Shown here piece after piece: positions 11,100 to 22,879 of a stretch of DNA of 64,000 bases. Location of the stretch: positions 127,186,582 through 127,250,581 of the forward strand of contig NC_082683.1 in the NCBI RefSeq assembly GCF_949987515.2, written 5' to 3'. How positions within the stretch are numbered: position 1 is the first letter of the stretch; the number at the start of each line of letters is the position of its first letter. The notes below the pieces were generated by a model. It was not told the DNA's origin. It ran no database searches and saw only the letters and a list, made by a program, of their open reading frames with translations. The DNA is from Delphinus delphis. Lineage: Eukaryota; Chordata; Mammalia; Artiodactyla; Delphinidae. A program made the translations under genes and the position numbers.

Positions 11100-11870
11100 T
11101 ACTATTCTCTAATTCACAGTACATATTCGAGTAACATCGATTGTTCCAGCAGTGCCTTCTATAGATTTTTTTTTTTCCTAATCCAGGGCGCAATCCAGGA
11201 TTATGCATTGCACTTAGTAGTCATGTATCTTTAGTCTCCTTTAATCTGGAACAGCTCCTCAGTCCTTTTTTTTTCTCTTTTTGGTCTTTCTTCACTTTGA
11301 CATCTCTTAAGACCAGTTATTTTGTAGCTGTCCCTCAATTTGGGTTCGTCTAGTTCCTCATGATCAGATTCAGATGATGGGTTTTTGGCAGGAACACCGC
11401 AGAAGTGATGTGTCCTCAGAGGCACGAGATGTTGGCCTGTGCCAAGGTTAGTGATGTTATCTCTTGCTTAAGGTGGCGTCCATCAAGTTTTTCCAAAAAG
11501 GGAATTTTGTAAGTTTCATTCACTGCTATATTTCCAAAGCCTAAAATGGTGCCTGGCACATAGGCACTCAAAAAGAATATGTTGAATGAATGACTAAATG
11601 ACTTCAACTCTGTGGAGTTGAAAAGACAAAGACAAGGACGTGGAAGAGAAAGGAAGAGGAGGAAGAGAAGGAGGAACAGGGGAAAGCAGTACACTTACGG
11701 AACAGATCATCAGTATGCACATCTGAGGTTCATAATTATTCAAAGGATTTCCAGGGCATTTGTATTAATAATAATACCATCAATATTATGAAGTTTCCAG
11801 ACCTATTATACTCTTGCTAGTATACCAAACACATTTTCTTTTTCTTAAAGAGTAATTATTGCTATTTATT
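11100..11870. other. No gene seen; weak L2 3' trace
   Basis: At 11520-11603 there is an L2-like 3' terminus (AAATGGTGCCTGGCACATAG, GTTGAATGAATGA). The remainder, including a purine-rich GGAAGAGGAGGAAGAGAAGG tract near 11650, is unassigned. Two reverse frames of 64 and 92 codons have no recognisable domains. Confidence 0.45.
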
Positions 11871-12060
11871 TATTTATTTTAGATTTTTTTGGATGTGGAC
11901 CATTTTTAAAGCCTTTATTGAATTTGTTACAATATTGCGTCTGTTTTATGTTTTTTGGGCCCCAAGGCATGTGGGATCTTAGTTCCCGACCAAAAAATCG
12001 AACTTGCACCCCCTGCATTGCAAGGCGAAGTCTTAACCACTGGACCGCCAGGGAAGTCCC
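11871..12060 (-). mobile_element. CHR-1-type SINE with extended 3' tail
   Basis: The reverse complement begins GGGGACTTCCCTGGCGGTCC and continues past the tRNA-related part into a tail that includes TTGTAACAAATTCAATAAAG and TCCACATCCAAAAA. The same tail is present in the SINE at 27084-27278, so it is a subfamily feature. Confidence 0.85.
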
Positions 12061-14235
12061 CAAACATATTTTCTAATGTACTTCTTAATGATATAGATTT
12101 GTCCCCAGTAATTACTCATTTTAAGAATATCCTAATTCTAAAAGTATTCTCAACTCTTTCAGGAGGAAAATCTCCTAAATAATATAGTAGAGAAGCCTAT
12201 TTCATAGATTATCAAATTTTATTATAGTAAGCAATCTATCTCTTATGTAAATATAATTTACTCTCAAGTCATCTCTAATTTGGTTCGTCTTGCAATTATA
12301 AAACAAGCAGTGTAAAAAAAAAAGGTCACATGTTCAAGCAATATGCTAAGAAGTATTGAAGGACATGAGAACACTATTCTCAAAAAGTTAATTTTGTCAA
12401 TTTTTATTGACTAAACAAGCAAAAGTCAATTTTGATCAGCTCAATGTCCATAAACACTTACAAATAAGTGAAACAAAATTGTGTGAACCATTTTGTTTTA
12501 AATCGTATTTTAAAAGCAATCTTGAAAGTGAAAATTTTAAGCTTGATTTTTAACTATCAACATAATAGATTTTAGCCTGCATAAAGAAGGATTTTTTTTC
12601 TCTTCTGATTTTTAAAAAAGTTACTGAAAAACTTAAATCATCTCTGCTGTTAACAAGTTTTCCCCAGCTCCCCACAACGGGGGTGGGGCGGGGGGGAAGC
12701 CCTTATAAACAAGTGTGTGAAGTGGAGACTCTTTGAAAGTCAATCCTTCTAAAAAACAGTTTCCAGGCTAATTGCTTCAGTCCCTCAGGGTTAGAAAATT
12801 TGCCTGCAGTTATTTCCCATATACCTTTGGGACTTTATTATATAAACAGATAATGACACACTCACCAGACAATACTTAACTGAATGATGGGTATGTTTTC
12901 TCTTATTTGTAAGTTCTTTCATAAGAAAAATGCAATTCTCTTTGTTTGACATAAATTTGAACACCATAAAAATGAAGTCTATTTGATAATTGGATTAAAA
13001 TTTTGGATCTAGCTTCCTATTTTCTAAATGTTTCTTCATAACTCTTCAAATAAATTAATATTTAACAGGCAAAGTTATTTGTACCTAATATGATTAGAAA
13101 GGGAGTAAACTTGGAAGTGAAACATCTACTAAAAAAAATTAAAATTCAAAATATTTATGTGTGGGCATGATTAAAAGAGGAATTCCATTCGTGTTCAAAC
13201 ATCATCTAGAGAAAAAAAATTATCTGTACATGAAATAGTTTATACTCAATGGTGACATCTCACCTAAATGAATGATTTTACTCCCACCAAATACTCTTTG
13301 ATATACACCAATTTAATCTCTTATGCTTCTAATCTGTGGTGTTGAGTCCGATTCTAACCTTTCAGGCAGTGTTCCTTTTTCTGTAATTAATCATTTTTTC
13401 GACCTAAATATTTCAGGAAAGTAATTTGTGCAGAATTATCAAAAGGAAGTGAAACACATTCAGAGCCAGAATGACTAGTGTTTCACTCCTGAAGGGGTTT
13501 TTCAAATCCCAGAGCAGAATCATGGTCTTCCACTAAAGGGCATGGACATTCGAGGCACTCTAATATCCAGGGATCTTCCTTTCTACATTTTCCTGAACAA
13601 AAAAAAAAAAAGAAAGAAAAGAAGAGGAAAAAAAAAAAATTCAACCACTGCCATCCCAGTTAGACACAACAAGCACTAGTCTAACAATTCCAGCATGCCA
13701 TTTTTATATACATGCAGCCCACAGGCAGCAGCACATAATAACATCCTCCTCCTCTCACCTCCCACTCCCTTCTGAGGGATGAAACACTGAAGAAAGTGAA
13801 CAAGTGGATAAGCCAATTTAAGAAATTGTGGGTGAAGTTAGAAACCTGCTTGAGGATGCAAAAGCTTCCAAACTGTGAGACTCCAAAACCATGGAAAACC
13901 TTGGTTCTTATCTGAAATGTCATGGCACTTAGAATCTGTACTAGCCAGTTTGCACTTAACCATATTATTAACTGATATTGTTAGTTCTCTTTACATATAA
14001 ATCTTCACATTTTCTCAGTCATTAAGAAAGAGGAAGATCTCACTTTGCAAAGTAATTTTTTTTCAGGAACATTTGTTTGTAAATTATATTTTCATAGATA
14101 AAACATACCTGAAATACACCATTGGACCTAACAATTTAAGGATTCTTGCAATACCTTTAATCATTCACTATTAAGTATTTAATTAGGTCCACTTGGTGCT
14201 TCGTACTCTGGTGTCTGAAAACCTCTTTATATTTG
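12061..14235. other. No gene seen; about 2 kb single-copy AT-rich DNA
   Basis: This is one of the longest stretches without a recognisable repeat. It contains a G-rich GGGGTGGGGCGGGGGGG run at 12680-12696 and A-rich tracts near 13600-13640. Low repeat density can mark old constrained non-coding DNA, but no coding exon, RNA gene or motif cluster is evident. Confidence 0.5.
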
Positions 14236-14239
14236 TTCA

Positions 14240-14385
14240 CTTGTTTATTATCTGTTTCTCACACCAAAATAAAAGCTCAGTAACTTAAGGAACATTTTTT
14301 AGTCTTTTCCTCTGCTTGATCTACTGCACCTAGAACATAATAGGAGCTCAATAAATATTTATGGAGTGAACATATGCCAGCACCT
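14240..14385 (+). mobile_element. LINE-2 3' terminus
   Basis: AGCTCAGTAACTTAAGG, then CTGCACCTAGAACATAATAG and GAGCTCAATAAATATTTATG follow the pattern of the L2 3' end (resting on the GCTCAATAAATATTT hallmark). Confidence 0.5.
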
Positions 14386-14389
14386 AGTG

Positions 14390-15270
14390 AAATGTTTTTT
14401 CTCCCTCTAGAAAGCCACCTGAGTGTCTCTCTGTCGGCCATAAAATCCCAAACTGCTGTTACCCGAGTCACTGTCACACTGCTTTATGGAATTTGAACAG
14501 CAGTTCACTAACAAACTGCCTCAAAGATACTCCCGAGACTACAATTTGCTTATGTCATCAAGGTTCTCCCTTGGGGTACTCATATTATTCCCTTTGTGCA
14601 AATCTGAGATACACAAGAATGAGTTTAGACTAGATGCTAACTCTTGGAAACTTTTACAAATTTTAAAATTTTGATGTTAAAACCAAGAACCCACAGTTAC
14701 TCTGACATAGATTGGGTTACCTCCAGTCCAAAAAGTGAGCATCAGCAGATGCACGGGGGAAGTGCTGAGCTAAGCTTGGCATTCCTCAAGCAGAGCCAAA
14801 TAGGAATTTTCCATAGGTACAGACAACCTGGAAATGGAATTAGGCAAATTTTAACCCATCTATCTCACCCTCTGCTTGCATAGAGACTCACAGAAGCAGG
14901 AGCTGCTCTGGCAGCCAGTGATTAATGGAAAAATTGGTTCTTCTGTATGTAACCTGTTCATAAGCACCAATCCTCTCTCTTGCCATCAATGCTTCTCCTG
15001 CTACCAACCTTACCCAGATTTCTGGGTGCTCCTTCTCTTCTCAGAGACTATCCCTGATATTATTTTGACTTGATTTCATTCAGATGGAAATGGCAAAAAG
15101 TGTTTTCCAAACTTGCCTGATCATAAGAATATCTGGAATATTTATTTTTAAATGTAGCTTCCAAGGAACTTCCAGAATAATTATAGCTGTATAAATCAAC
15201 ATCATAAACCTCCTGGAAAGTATACAAAACAACGAGGAAAGCAATAATAAAACATAAAAACAAATATATA
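14390..15270. other. No gene seen
   Basis: Single-copy-looking sequence with several open frames of 60-80 codons but no recognisable domain or splice pattern. Part of 15080-15180 may be a decayed DNA element. Confidence 0.45.
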
Positions 15271-15274
15271 ATTT

Positions 15275-15620
15275 GTGTACGCAAATGTTCATAGCAGCAT
15301 GATCCACAGAGCCCAAAAGTGGAAACGATCCAAATGTCCATTAAAGAATGAATGGATAGGGCTTCCCTGGTGGCGCAGTGGTTGAGAGTCCGCCTGCCGA
15401 TGCAGTCCGGGAAGATCCCACATGCCGCAGAGCGGCTGGGCCTGTGAGCCATGGCCACTGAGCCTGCGCGTCCGGAGCCTGTGCTCTGCAACGGGAGAGG
15501 CCACGACAGTGAGAGGCCCGCGTACCGTAAAATAAATAAATAATAAATAAACAAAATGGTTAAAAGGTTAAATTTTATGTGATATATATTTACCACAATT
15601 AAAAAACCCAACAAATACAT
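15275..15620 (+). mobile_element. LINE-1 fragment, split by a CHR-2 SINE
   Basis: GTTCATAGCAGCATGATCCA, AAAAGTGGAAACGATCCAAA and TGTCCATTAAAGAATGAATG are the L1 ORF2 stretch before the C-terminus. After the SINE the sequence resumes with AAATTTTATGTGATATATAT and ACCACAATTAAAAAA, an L1 3' UTR-like end. Confidence 0.7.
15359..15545 (+). mobile_element. CHR-2-type SINE lacking the B-box region
   Basis: The 5' end GGGCTTCCCTGGTGGCGCAG and the body (GAGCCATGGCCACTGAGCCT) are intact. About 24 bases between GCCGATGCA and GTCCGGGAAG are missing. This removes the GGTTCGTGCCC B-box segment needed by a tRNA-type Pol III promoter. The tail is (AAAT)n rather than pure A. Confidence 0.9.
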
Positions 15621-15624
15621 AAAA

Positions 15625-16225
15625 ACACTCCATTTTTAGTGAGACCAGGTAACAGATATAATCTGCAGATTCCAAAACATGTCAGGGCAGCTAAAAGCAG
15701 TTGGGAATGGACAAAATCCATGTGAGAGTAAGTGAAGAAGAGAAATTTGAAGGGTGGTGAAAAACCCTTACATTAGAGCTCAGAAAATAGCAGGAAAAAT
15801 AATTCACTTTCTTAGGTGAAGAGCTCACTTTCAGCTAAAAGGCAATATCATTTCTTTGCAAAAACTCTTGTGGAAATTTGGGTGAGCAAGGCTCTAACCA
15901 GAAGCCTTCCTGGACACGGTATGGTCCACAAGAGAAGTATGGGTGGAGGGACTACCCAAAGAGTCACACAGCTAATTCAAATCTTTAGGAGTAGTATGCT
16001 TCTGTAGCAACAGAGAAGAGAGAACCTTTGGGCTATAAAACATCAAAAGCCACCTTCACCCACCTCTCTTGCTGTGCATAATCTGCAAGAAGGTGGTTTA
16101 TGAAAATCTAACTCATTCATTATTAGGCAATAAAAAAAGGTTCTGGCGCTCCTGGGTTTCAGCACCAAAAATAAAAAAAGGTAAAAGTCCTGGCACAGAA
16201 CGATACATATATACTTTTTTTTTTA
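15625..16225. other. No gene seen
   Basis: Unassigned A-rich sequence. No domain, splice pattern or repeat family was recognised. Confidence 0.4.
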
Positions 16226-16229
16226 ATGT

Positions 16230-16740
16230 GGAAACATTACAAACTTATCAGTGGGCAAGTCATACTGACCAGGAGAAAAATAGCTATCAAGAAACAGGAA
16301 ATTTTAACCAAAATTTTCATGATGAATTCAAGAAATCTTAATGAAGTAATTATGTCTCTGGAAGACACCCACAAAGTGGAAAGACGAGAATTCTGGAAAG
16401 AGATGATGAGACTATAATAGGAGATAAAATGTGAACAGAAAGAAGTACAGGAAAAAGCAAACCCAACAGAGATGAGGACGACACAGAGGGAACACAGGGA
16501 GAACAGACACAGAAGGAAAACACAGTAAGGATCACAGAGTATAAAAATAAGAAAAGTGATATAAAGATTTTAAAGGAGAGAGCATTATACAGGAAACAAG
16601 TAAAGAAGCACCAACACAAGCATAATTTAAATCCTTGAAGAAGAAACCCAAAATAATGTCATAACAAATAGTTAAAGATATCCAGGAAAACTTTCCTGAA
16701 ATAAATGAGGACATGAATGTACACTTTGGAAGAACATACT
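16230..16740 (+). mobile_element. Possible L1/HAL1 ORF1-like remnant
   Basis: A plus-strand frame with charged, coiled-coil-like composition (NEVIMSLEDTHKVERREFW) is followed by purine-rich sequence with EKAN- and RENRHRRK-like stretches in shifted frames. This resembles the ORF1 part of old L1/HAL1 elements. It is broken by stops and the assignment is tentative. Confidence 0.35.
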
Positions 16741-16779
16741 AAGTACCAGAGAAAATTCATCCGAAAAAGCTGTCAATGA

Positions 16780-17385
16780 AAAATTAATCAGTCGATCTAA
16801 AAAAGAAATGGAAAATTTTATTCGAGCCAAATTTGAGGAGTATAACCCAGGAAGAGCATTTCAGAAAGCTCTGTGAACTGTCTTGCCCAACAGAAGTCAA
16901 GGCACAGTTATATAAGTTTTTTGAGACGGGGGCTATACATCAAACGACGTATTATTGACAGTTTACATAATCCAGATCTAAGTGCCGTGGAAGGAATGTT
17001 ATCTTTAAGGAATTGTCTTACTGATGCTAGGAGAATATTGCTCTTTATGGTTGAGCAGGTATTTTTGCCGATGGGGAAGTTTGGTTGATGCAAAATGCAG
17101 ATACATAATGCACAGTGGGGGAAGAGAGGAGGCCAAAGAGCAGGGAAATTTTTTATTTAAATTTTTCTTGTCTTGCCATAAAATATGAATTTTATTCCAC
17201 AAGCATTTCCTAGGAAAGTTATTGGACTGAAAATATAAATAAAGAATACTTTGGACAGCCAGGAAAAAGACTAAATCATTTATAAAGGAGAAAAAAATCA
17301 GGATGGCCCCAGATTTCCCCACAGCAATGTTCAATTCCAAAAGACGTTGGAGGTTTGATTGGAGCCAGATTTCTCTCTTTTTTAA
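16780..17385 (-). mobile_element. Probable old ERV-type LTR
   Basis: On the minus strand there is a TATA-like CTTATATAACTG (about 16909-16920) followed about 90 bases on by AATAAA within CTCGAATAAAATTTTCC (about 16815-16831). This is the order and spacing of LTR U3-R. The 5' boundary near 17385 is uncertain. No gag, pol or env sequence is attached. Confidence 0.45.
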
Positions 17386-17410
17386 ACATCTATAGGTAAC
17401 ATGGTACTGA

Positions 17411-17607
17411 ATTTTTTTTAATATTTATTTTATTTATTTATTTGGTTGCACCAGGTCTTAGTTGTGGCCGGTGGGTTCCTTAGTTGTGGCATGTGAACTT
17501 TTAGTTGCGGCATGCATGTGGGATCTAGTTCCCTGACCAGGGATCAAACCCAGTCCCCCTGCATTGGGAGCAGGGAGTCTTAACCACTGCGTCACCAGGA
17601 AAGTCCC
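17411..17607 (-). mobile_element. CHR-family SINE
   Basis: The reverse complement starts GGGGGACTTTCCTGGTGACG, carries GGTTTGATCCCTGGTCAGGG and ends in a (TAAA)n-type tail. It is intermediate in length between the short and long forms. Confidence 0.85.
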
Positions 17608-17766
17608 CCAGATTTCACTTCTTAAGGTTGTGGCTGGATTTGATAATTCACTGATTACTTAACTCAACAAACATTTAGAAACCATTCAATAAATGTTTGT
17701 ATATTTGGACAATAGACGTATCATCTGACAACCTATAATTTTCCTGAGGATTAAAATCACATTCTA

Positions 17767-17889
17767 GGGACGTCCCTGGCAGTCCAGTGGTTGGGACTCT
17801 GGGCTTCCACTGCAGTGGGTGCGGGTTCAATCACTGGTAGGGGAAGTAAGATCCTGCATGCTGCACTGTGCTGCCAAAAAAACACAAAA
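17767..17889 (+). mobile_element. CHR-1-type SINE
   Basis: GGGACGTCCCTGGCAGTCCA at the start, B-box-like GGTTCAATCAC, and a short A tail. The target duplication is CACATTCTA at 17758-17766 and GACATTCTA at 17890-17898. Confidence 0.88.
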
Positions 17890-17898
17890 GACATTCTA

Positions 17899-18500
17899 TT
17901 AGTTTATATGCCCTTGGGAATTTTAGAAGCTCACAGACTAATAGGAAAGACAAACAGGTAAATTATCACAATACAATTTGATAAGGGGGTCAAAAATCAT
18001 GACAGGAACAATAGGAAAGTTGTGTTCAGATGGCAAGAATTTCAGGGAGAGGTGGAGGATGGCCTACTTTAGGGCCAGTTCATTATGAAATTTGACGTTA
18101 AATTATAGGTGACAGAAAGTCAATGAAGGGTTTTAACTTTGGGAGTAATAAGGAGAAAGTGTGTGTCTCTCTGTGCTGTGTGTTCACATGTGTAGGGATA
18201 GGATTCTTGTTGGACCTCAGATGCACAGGGATGAGTTAATCACTTGATAGGTCATGGCATAGTACCATTTTTTTTGGTCCTTTTATTCTCTTTTTATCCT
18301 CATATTCATTTTCATTTCCCTTAACTCCTACCATATGTAATCATATTATGTTTAATGATATTTTTTGTTTTATGTGTTCTTACAAAATGTACATGTACTT
18401 TTAATTTCTGTAAATGATAGTTTGTCACACAGTTCATCTCTTTAGCGTTTTTTTTTCTTTTTTTTGTTGGTCTTTTTTTTAGTTTTTTTTTAAAGGGCCT
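17899..18500. other. No gene seen
   Basis: AG-rich sequence at 17905-18200 may be an ancient LINE or SINE trace. T-rich tracts follow at 18450-18500 and belong partly to the tail of the next SINE. Confidence 0.4.
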
Positions 18501-18507
18501 TTTTAAA

Positions 18508-18847
18508 AATTTTATTTATTTATTTTTGGCTGCATTGGGTTTCATTACTGTGCACCAGCTTTCTCTAGTTGCAGTAAGCAGGGTCTATTCTTTGTTGCAG
18601 TGCACGGGCTTCTCATTGCGGTGGCTTCTCTTGTTGCGGAGCACAGGCTATAGGCGTGCGGGCTTCAGTAGCTGTGGCACGTGGGCTCAGCAGTTGTGGT
18701 ATGCAGGCTGTAGAGCACAGGCTCATTAGTTGTGGTGCACGGGCTTAGCTGCTCCTCGGCATGTGGGATCATCCCGGACCAGGGCTCGAACCCATGTCCC
18801 CTGTATTGGCAGGCAGATTCTTAACAACTGCTCTGCCAGGGAAGTCC
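18508..18847 (-). mobile_element. Long CHR-family SINE
   Basis: The reverse complement starts GGACTTCCCTGGCAGAGCAG and runs through the long-form body to an (AAAT)n tail seen here as TTTATTTATTTATTTTTGGC. CTTTAGC followed by a T-run on both sides is its target duplication. Confidence 0.92.
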
Positions 18848-18862
18848 TTTAGCATTTTTTTA

Positions 18863-19086
18863 TGTTTATTTATTTTTGGCTGTGTTGGGTCTTAGTTGCG
18901 GCACGTGGGATTTTTCGTTGTGGCGCCCAGGCTCTCCATTGAGGCACGCAGGCTTTTCTCTAGTTATGACGTGCAGGCTTAGTTGCCCCTCGGCATGTAG
19001 GATCCTAGTTTCCTGACCAGGGATGGAACCACGTCCCCTGCATTGGAAGGTGGATTCTTAACTGCTGGACCACCAAAGAAGTCCCT
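18863..19086 (-). mobile_element. CHR-family SINE inserted next to the previous one
   Basis: The reverse complement starts GGGACTTCTTTGGTGGTCCA. The flank CTTTAGCATTTTTTT occurs before and after it, and is the same sequence that bounds the SINE at 18508-18847. One of the two therefore inserted at the duplication of the other. Confidence 0.9.
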
Positions 19087-19099
19087 TTAGCATTTTTTT

Positions 19100-20010
19100 T
19101 AACTAAACATTATGGTTTTAAAGTATATCTGTATGGCTCTGTGTATATCTAATCTGTTTATTGTAATTGCTATATAAGGGTGTGCATTCAGCACATTTTA
19201 CTATCCACTCTCCAAATGTTGAATGCTCAACTCCTCACTACCATACCAAAAAAAAAAAAAAGCTACAATGAACATCCTTTTATGTGTCCTGTTATACATC
19301 TGTATGATAATTCTTAATTTGACTAAATCATTCCAGGCTGCTCTCCAAAGCAGCTACACCGGCCTACATTTTCACCAGTAATGCATGAGGGTAAATTCCC
19401 TCACCTTGCTTAAACTTTCTAATATTTGCCAGTTTACTTGGTATAAACTATTTCATTGCTGTTTTCATTTGCATTTCTCTGATTACCAATGACCAGCTTC
19501 TACTCATAAATTCATTAGCTTTTCAAGTTTCCTCTTCTGTAAACATCTTTGGCCCCTTTTTTTTTTTCTTTTTATCCTTAGCCCATTTTCATTGGGGTTG
19601 CTGCCTTTTGTAAGAATATTTTAAAATATTCTGTATATTAATCCTCAGGTAGGTTTAGACATTACAAATTCTTTTTCCTATTCTTTCCTTTGTTAACATC
19701 ATTTACAGAAATACTCAGTTTTGATATAATTGCCTTTGCCAATTTTTTTTCCTTACAGTTGAGGCTTCTGTTCTATTTTAAGAAGTCCCATCTGACCCGA
19801 AATCACAAATATATTCTCCTTCGTGTTCTTCTATTAACTTTGTCATTTAGCCTTTCACTTTTAGATCTTTAATCCATCCATAGCCCACTCTTCTATATGG
19901 TGTTAGGTGGGAAGTAGGTTTTAATTTTCTCCATATAGTGAGCCAATTTCCCCCAAATTATCTTTTTAATAATCCATTCTTTCTCTCTATTGATTTGGGA
20001 GCAAATTTGT
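19100..20010 (-). mobile_element. Old LINE-1 (L1M) fragment
   Basis: The minus-strand L1 ORF2 and 3' region is recognisable by TTTTCACCAGTAATGCATGA, TTCATTTGCATTTCTCTGAT, TTTAGATCTTTAATCCATCC and TATGGTGTTAGGTGGGA. Frame is lost throughout. Confidence 0.7.
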
Positions 20011-20029
20011 TGTTTTTGTTTTTTTTTTC

Positions 20030-20660
20030 TTGGAAGTTAACTGACTGGCAGTTCTGCAGAGAAGAAAGATTAGAAATAGGGATGTAAGGGAAGATATACT
20101 GCTACAATCCAGATAGAAATAAGAACTTGACCAAAGACAGTAGCATGAGGGTTGGGGGGAATGGATAGAGAGGAGTATCAGATTTGAGAGATATTTCTGG
20201 GTTGGAAATGTGGGATGAAGGAGAGAAAGGAGTCAGAAACAACTTCAGTTTTGAACCCAGCACATTCTGTGGCTAGAGATGCCACTACTGAGGTAAGGAC
20301 AGGAATGTGAACAGGTTTTGAAGAGAAGAGAAGAACACAGTTGCAGAGGTGTTGAGGCTGGGGTGCCTGTAGATATGCTTTGGCTCTCACATTATTTAAA
20401 AAATAATGTGTTAATTAAATAACATCATTTAATAACTGGGAGGTTTTATTTTTTATAAATCTATATTCAGCGTCTTTCAAAAGATCAGGACCACCGTAAC
20501 ACCAAAACTGCTTCTCTGTTTGGCTTCAGCTGAATGTAGCAGGAGCTCCACAGCTCCCCACAGTCTGCACTGGGCCCTCAGTTCCTATAGGCATTTGGGA
20601 TTGGGATCCTGCTGTATGCAAAGTGATGAGGTGGCACAAAAGTGTGGATGTTTTCCATAA
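20030..20660. other. No gene seen
   Basis: A purine-rich stretch at 20040-20290 looks like a very old interspersed repeat I cannot name. The rest is unassigned. Confidence 0.4.
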
Positions 20661-20664
20661 ACAG

Positions 20665-20815
20665 ACAATTTGAATCCAGGGTTCAGCCATTTACTTAACT
20701 GCTCTAAACCTGTATCTTCTTATCAAAAAATGGGCAGAGTACCCATCTTACACGGGTTTCTTAAGGGAGTTTAAAGACAGAATGCATGTAAAGCTTAATA
20801 GTAATTGTTAGCAAA
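20665..20815 (+). mobile_element. MIR SINE
   Basis: Sense MIR pattern: GAATCCAGGGTTCAGCCATT, ACTTAACTGCTCTAAACCTG, ATCAAAAAATGGGCAGAGTA and GCATGTAAAGCTTAATAGTA in order. Confidence 0.65.
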
Positions 20816-20930
20816 TGACAGCTAGAAAAAAATCCCATTAAAAATTGGAAATGCAATTCCAGACCTGAGGAGAGAATCAGAGATATGAGCCATTGTGTAT
20901 AGCTCTGTCCCACAATCTACAAATCATGAC

Positions 20931-21063
20931 GTTTTTTGTTTTTTTTGTTATTTTGGCCATGCTGCAGGGGCATGTGGAATCTTAGTTCCCCAACCAGGGA
21001 TCGAACCTGTGCCCCCTGCAGTGGAAGGACAGAGTCTTAACCACTGGACTGCCAGGGAAGTCC
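20931..21063 (-). mobile_element. CHR-1-type SINE
   Basis: The reverse complement starts GGGACTTCCCTGGCAGTCCA with B-box-like GGTTCGATCCC. A short target duplication CATGAC lies at 20925-20930 and 21064-21069. Confidence 0.9.
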
Positions 21064-21069
21064 CATGAC

Positions 21070-21600
21070 TTTCTTGATGATTGGAATGTCAGAACCTCTT
21101 CTCTGTCACAACCCCATCTTCACTTCTTTAAATCCCTAAAAGTTGACACATAGAAAGAATTTCATAAACATTTGTGGAAAGAAGGGAGAGAGGAAGAATA
21201 GGTGAAGGATCTGGAAAAAAAAAAAAAACAGGCCTTTTCTTTCACTTGTAAAACAAGAAAAATCGAAGTTACCAACTTACCTACGTTTGTTCCTGCCAGC
21301 CCAGCCCCACCTCCCTGCAAATAAAAATGTTAACTAAGGCATACAGTTGCATTCTGTACTCCCAGTTCCCAGGAAAAGATTGCAAAAAGACACACAATTG
21401 GTCATGTTGGCTGCAAAATATATCTCTAAGCCTCCCTGAGTAAAATACTATTTGGACAGTATTTAAAAATTATTTCTTATATGTAATTAATAATACCAAC
21501 AGAACCCAAAGAATACAAAGACATAACAATTAAGATTTAGTGAAGAAAGCTTCAAAGAAAAGATTGTGGGAGTTGTTTTATCTTTTTCTGTTGTGACAAA
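21070..21600. other. No gene seen
   Basis: Unassigned AT-rich sequence with a poly(A) run at about 21216-21229. Confidence 0.4.
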
Positions 21601-21645
21601 TATATATATTATATATATATTTATATTTTATATATATATATATAG
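21601..21645. repeat. (TA)n-rich low-complexity tract
   Basis: Imperfect TA repeats broken by TT and TTTT steps, not attached to a recognisable SINE or L1 tail. Confidence 0.9.
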
Positions 21646-21925
21646 TTCTGAATTCTCCACAGCAACATTCAACTCTGTAAACACATTTTGCTCATGCTTC
21701 TGCTAAACAACCACAGTTACTTTGAATTCATTTCTTCAGGATACCCTGGTATTTGTTCTTTTTATAGTATGTAAAATTGCACTGTTAGTGTGGTCCTGAT
21801 CTTACTCTTTGTAGCTAAGGAAAATAACCATGTTAAGTTTGAGAATGTGTTAACTCCCGTGGGGTGGCGGGGGGGGACGAAAAAAAACTAGGCTCAATTA
21901 AATTATAAAGTTTTAATATGATATT

Positions 21926-22157
21926 TTTTTCCTTTATTTTGGCTGCGCTTTATTTTGGCTGTCTTAGTTGCAGCATGTGGGATCTTTGTTGAGGCATGCG
22001 AGATCATTTAGTTGCAGCGTGCAGACTTCTTAGGTGCTGCATGTGGACTCTTAGTTGTGGCATGCAGGCGGGATCTAGTTCCCCAACTAGGGATCAAACC
22101 CAGGCCCCCTGCATTAGGAGCATGGAGCCTTACCCACTGGACCACCAGGGAAGCCCC
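21926..22157 (-). mobile_element. CHR-family SINE, intermediate length
   Basis: The reverse complement starts GGGGCTTCCCTGGTGGTCCA, with GGTTTGATCCCTAGTTGGGG in the tRNA-related part. A short internal repeat of TTTATTTTGGCTG is seen in the tail. The flanks TTAATATGATATTTT and CTAATATATTTTAG are a diverged target duplication. Confidence 0.85.
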
Positions 22158-22159
22158 TA

Positions 22160-22875
22160 ATATATTTTAGAATGTCATGAATTTTCGAAGCTAGAGCATA
22201 AATTATCTGACAACTAGGTCATCTTCCACTATAAATAAACATTACTGCCAGCTAATTCCAAAGATTCACCTAACATAAAAACTGTAGGGTAGGTTCTTGA
22301 ATGCAATGATTTGGCTGGAAAACCCAGATTATCCTTGGAAAGAAATGAGCACCAGCAGAGAAAATAAAGGGTGATTAGCTAGGAAAGGAGTGCTATGAAG
22401 GGTATCCTATTATCAGATGAAGGAACAGGCATTTGGTGCCAAATCACCTGTTATTTTATGCAGATGTATATACAGTCCAATTGTTTTACACTGTCTCAAC
22501 CAAAAGATCATTATGGTCATTATTCCCAAGAAGCTAGATTCAAAGACACTTAGAACTGGAAGGGGATTATTGAGATCATCCAGTTCAGTTTGCTCATTTT
22601 CCAATAAGGAAACTGAAGATCAGAAATGTGACTTGCTCTCAGTAACCAGATCATGTGCTCCTTTTGAACCCCCCTGCTTCAGCAGCAACTGCACCAAGCA
22701 TAAGTTATTCAGTAAGTGGTGCTAAATTTGTATTCATGAGCAAAGCATGGGAAGGGTCATTTTCATGGTGCTTATATTCTAGCTGTGCTTTTGGAAGAAG
22801 GTTTGTCAACAGAAAGATTTCTAAAACAGGGAGAAGTAAGAATATGATGTAGAATGTGTCACTGAGAAAAACCTT
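22160..22875. other. No gene seen; old repeat trace
   Basis: At 22545-22625 the sequence AGAACTGGAAGGGGATTATT, GATCATCCAGTTCAG, AAACTGAAGATCAGAAATGT resembles a widespread ancient mammalian repeat. The 102-codon frame across it (22417-22725) is therefore not called as a gene. Confidence 0.5.
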
Positions 22876-22879
22876 TAAA

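Noticed and set aside
15060..15620. 186-codon minus-strand frame
   Set aside because: It runs through a SINE and an L1 fragment. The coding-like run is chance readthrough of repeats.
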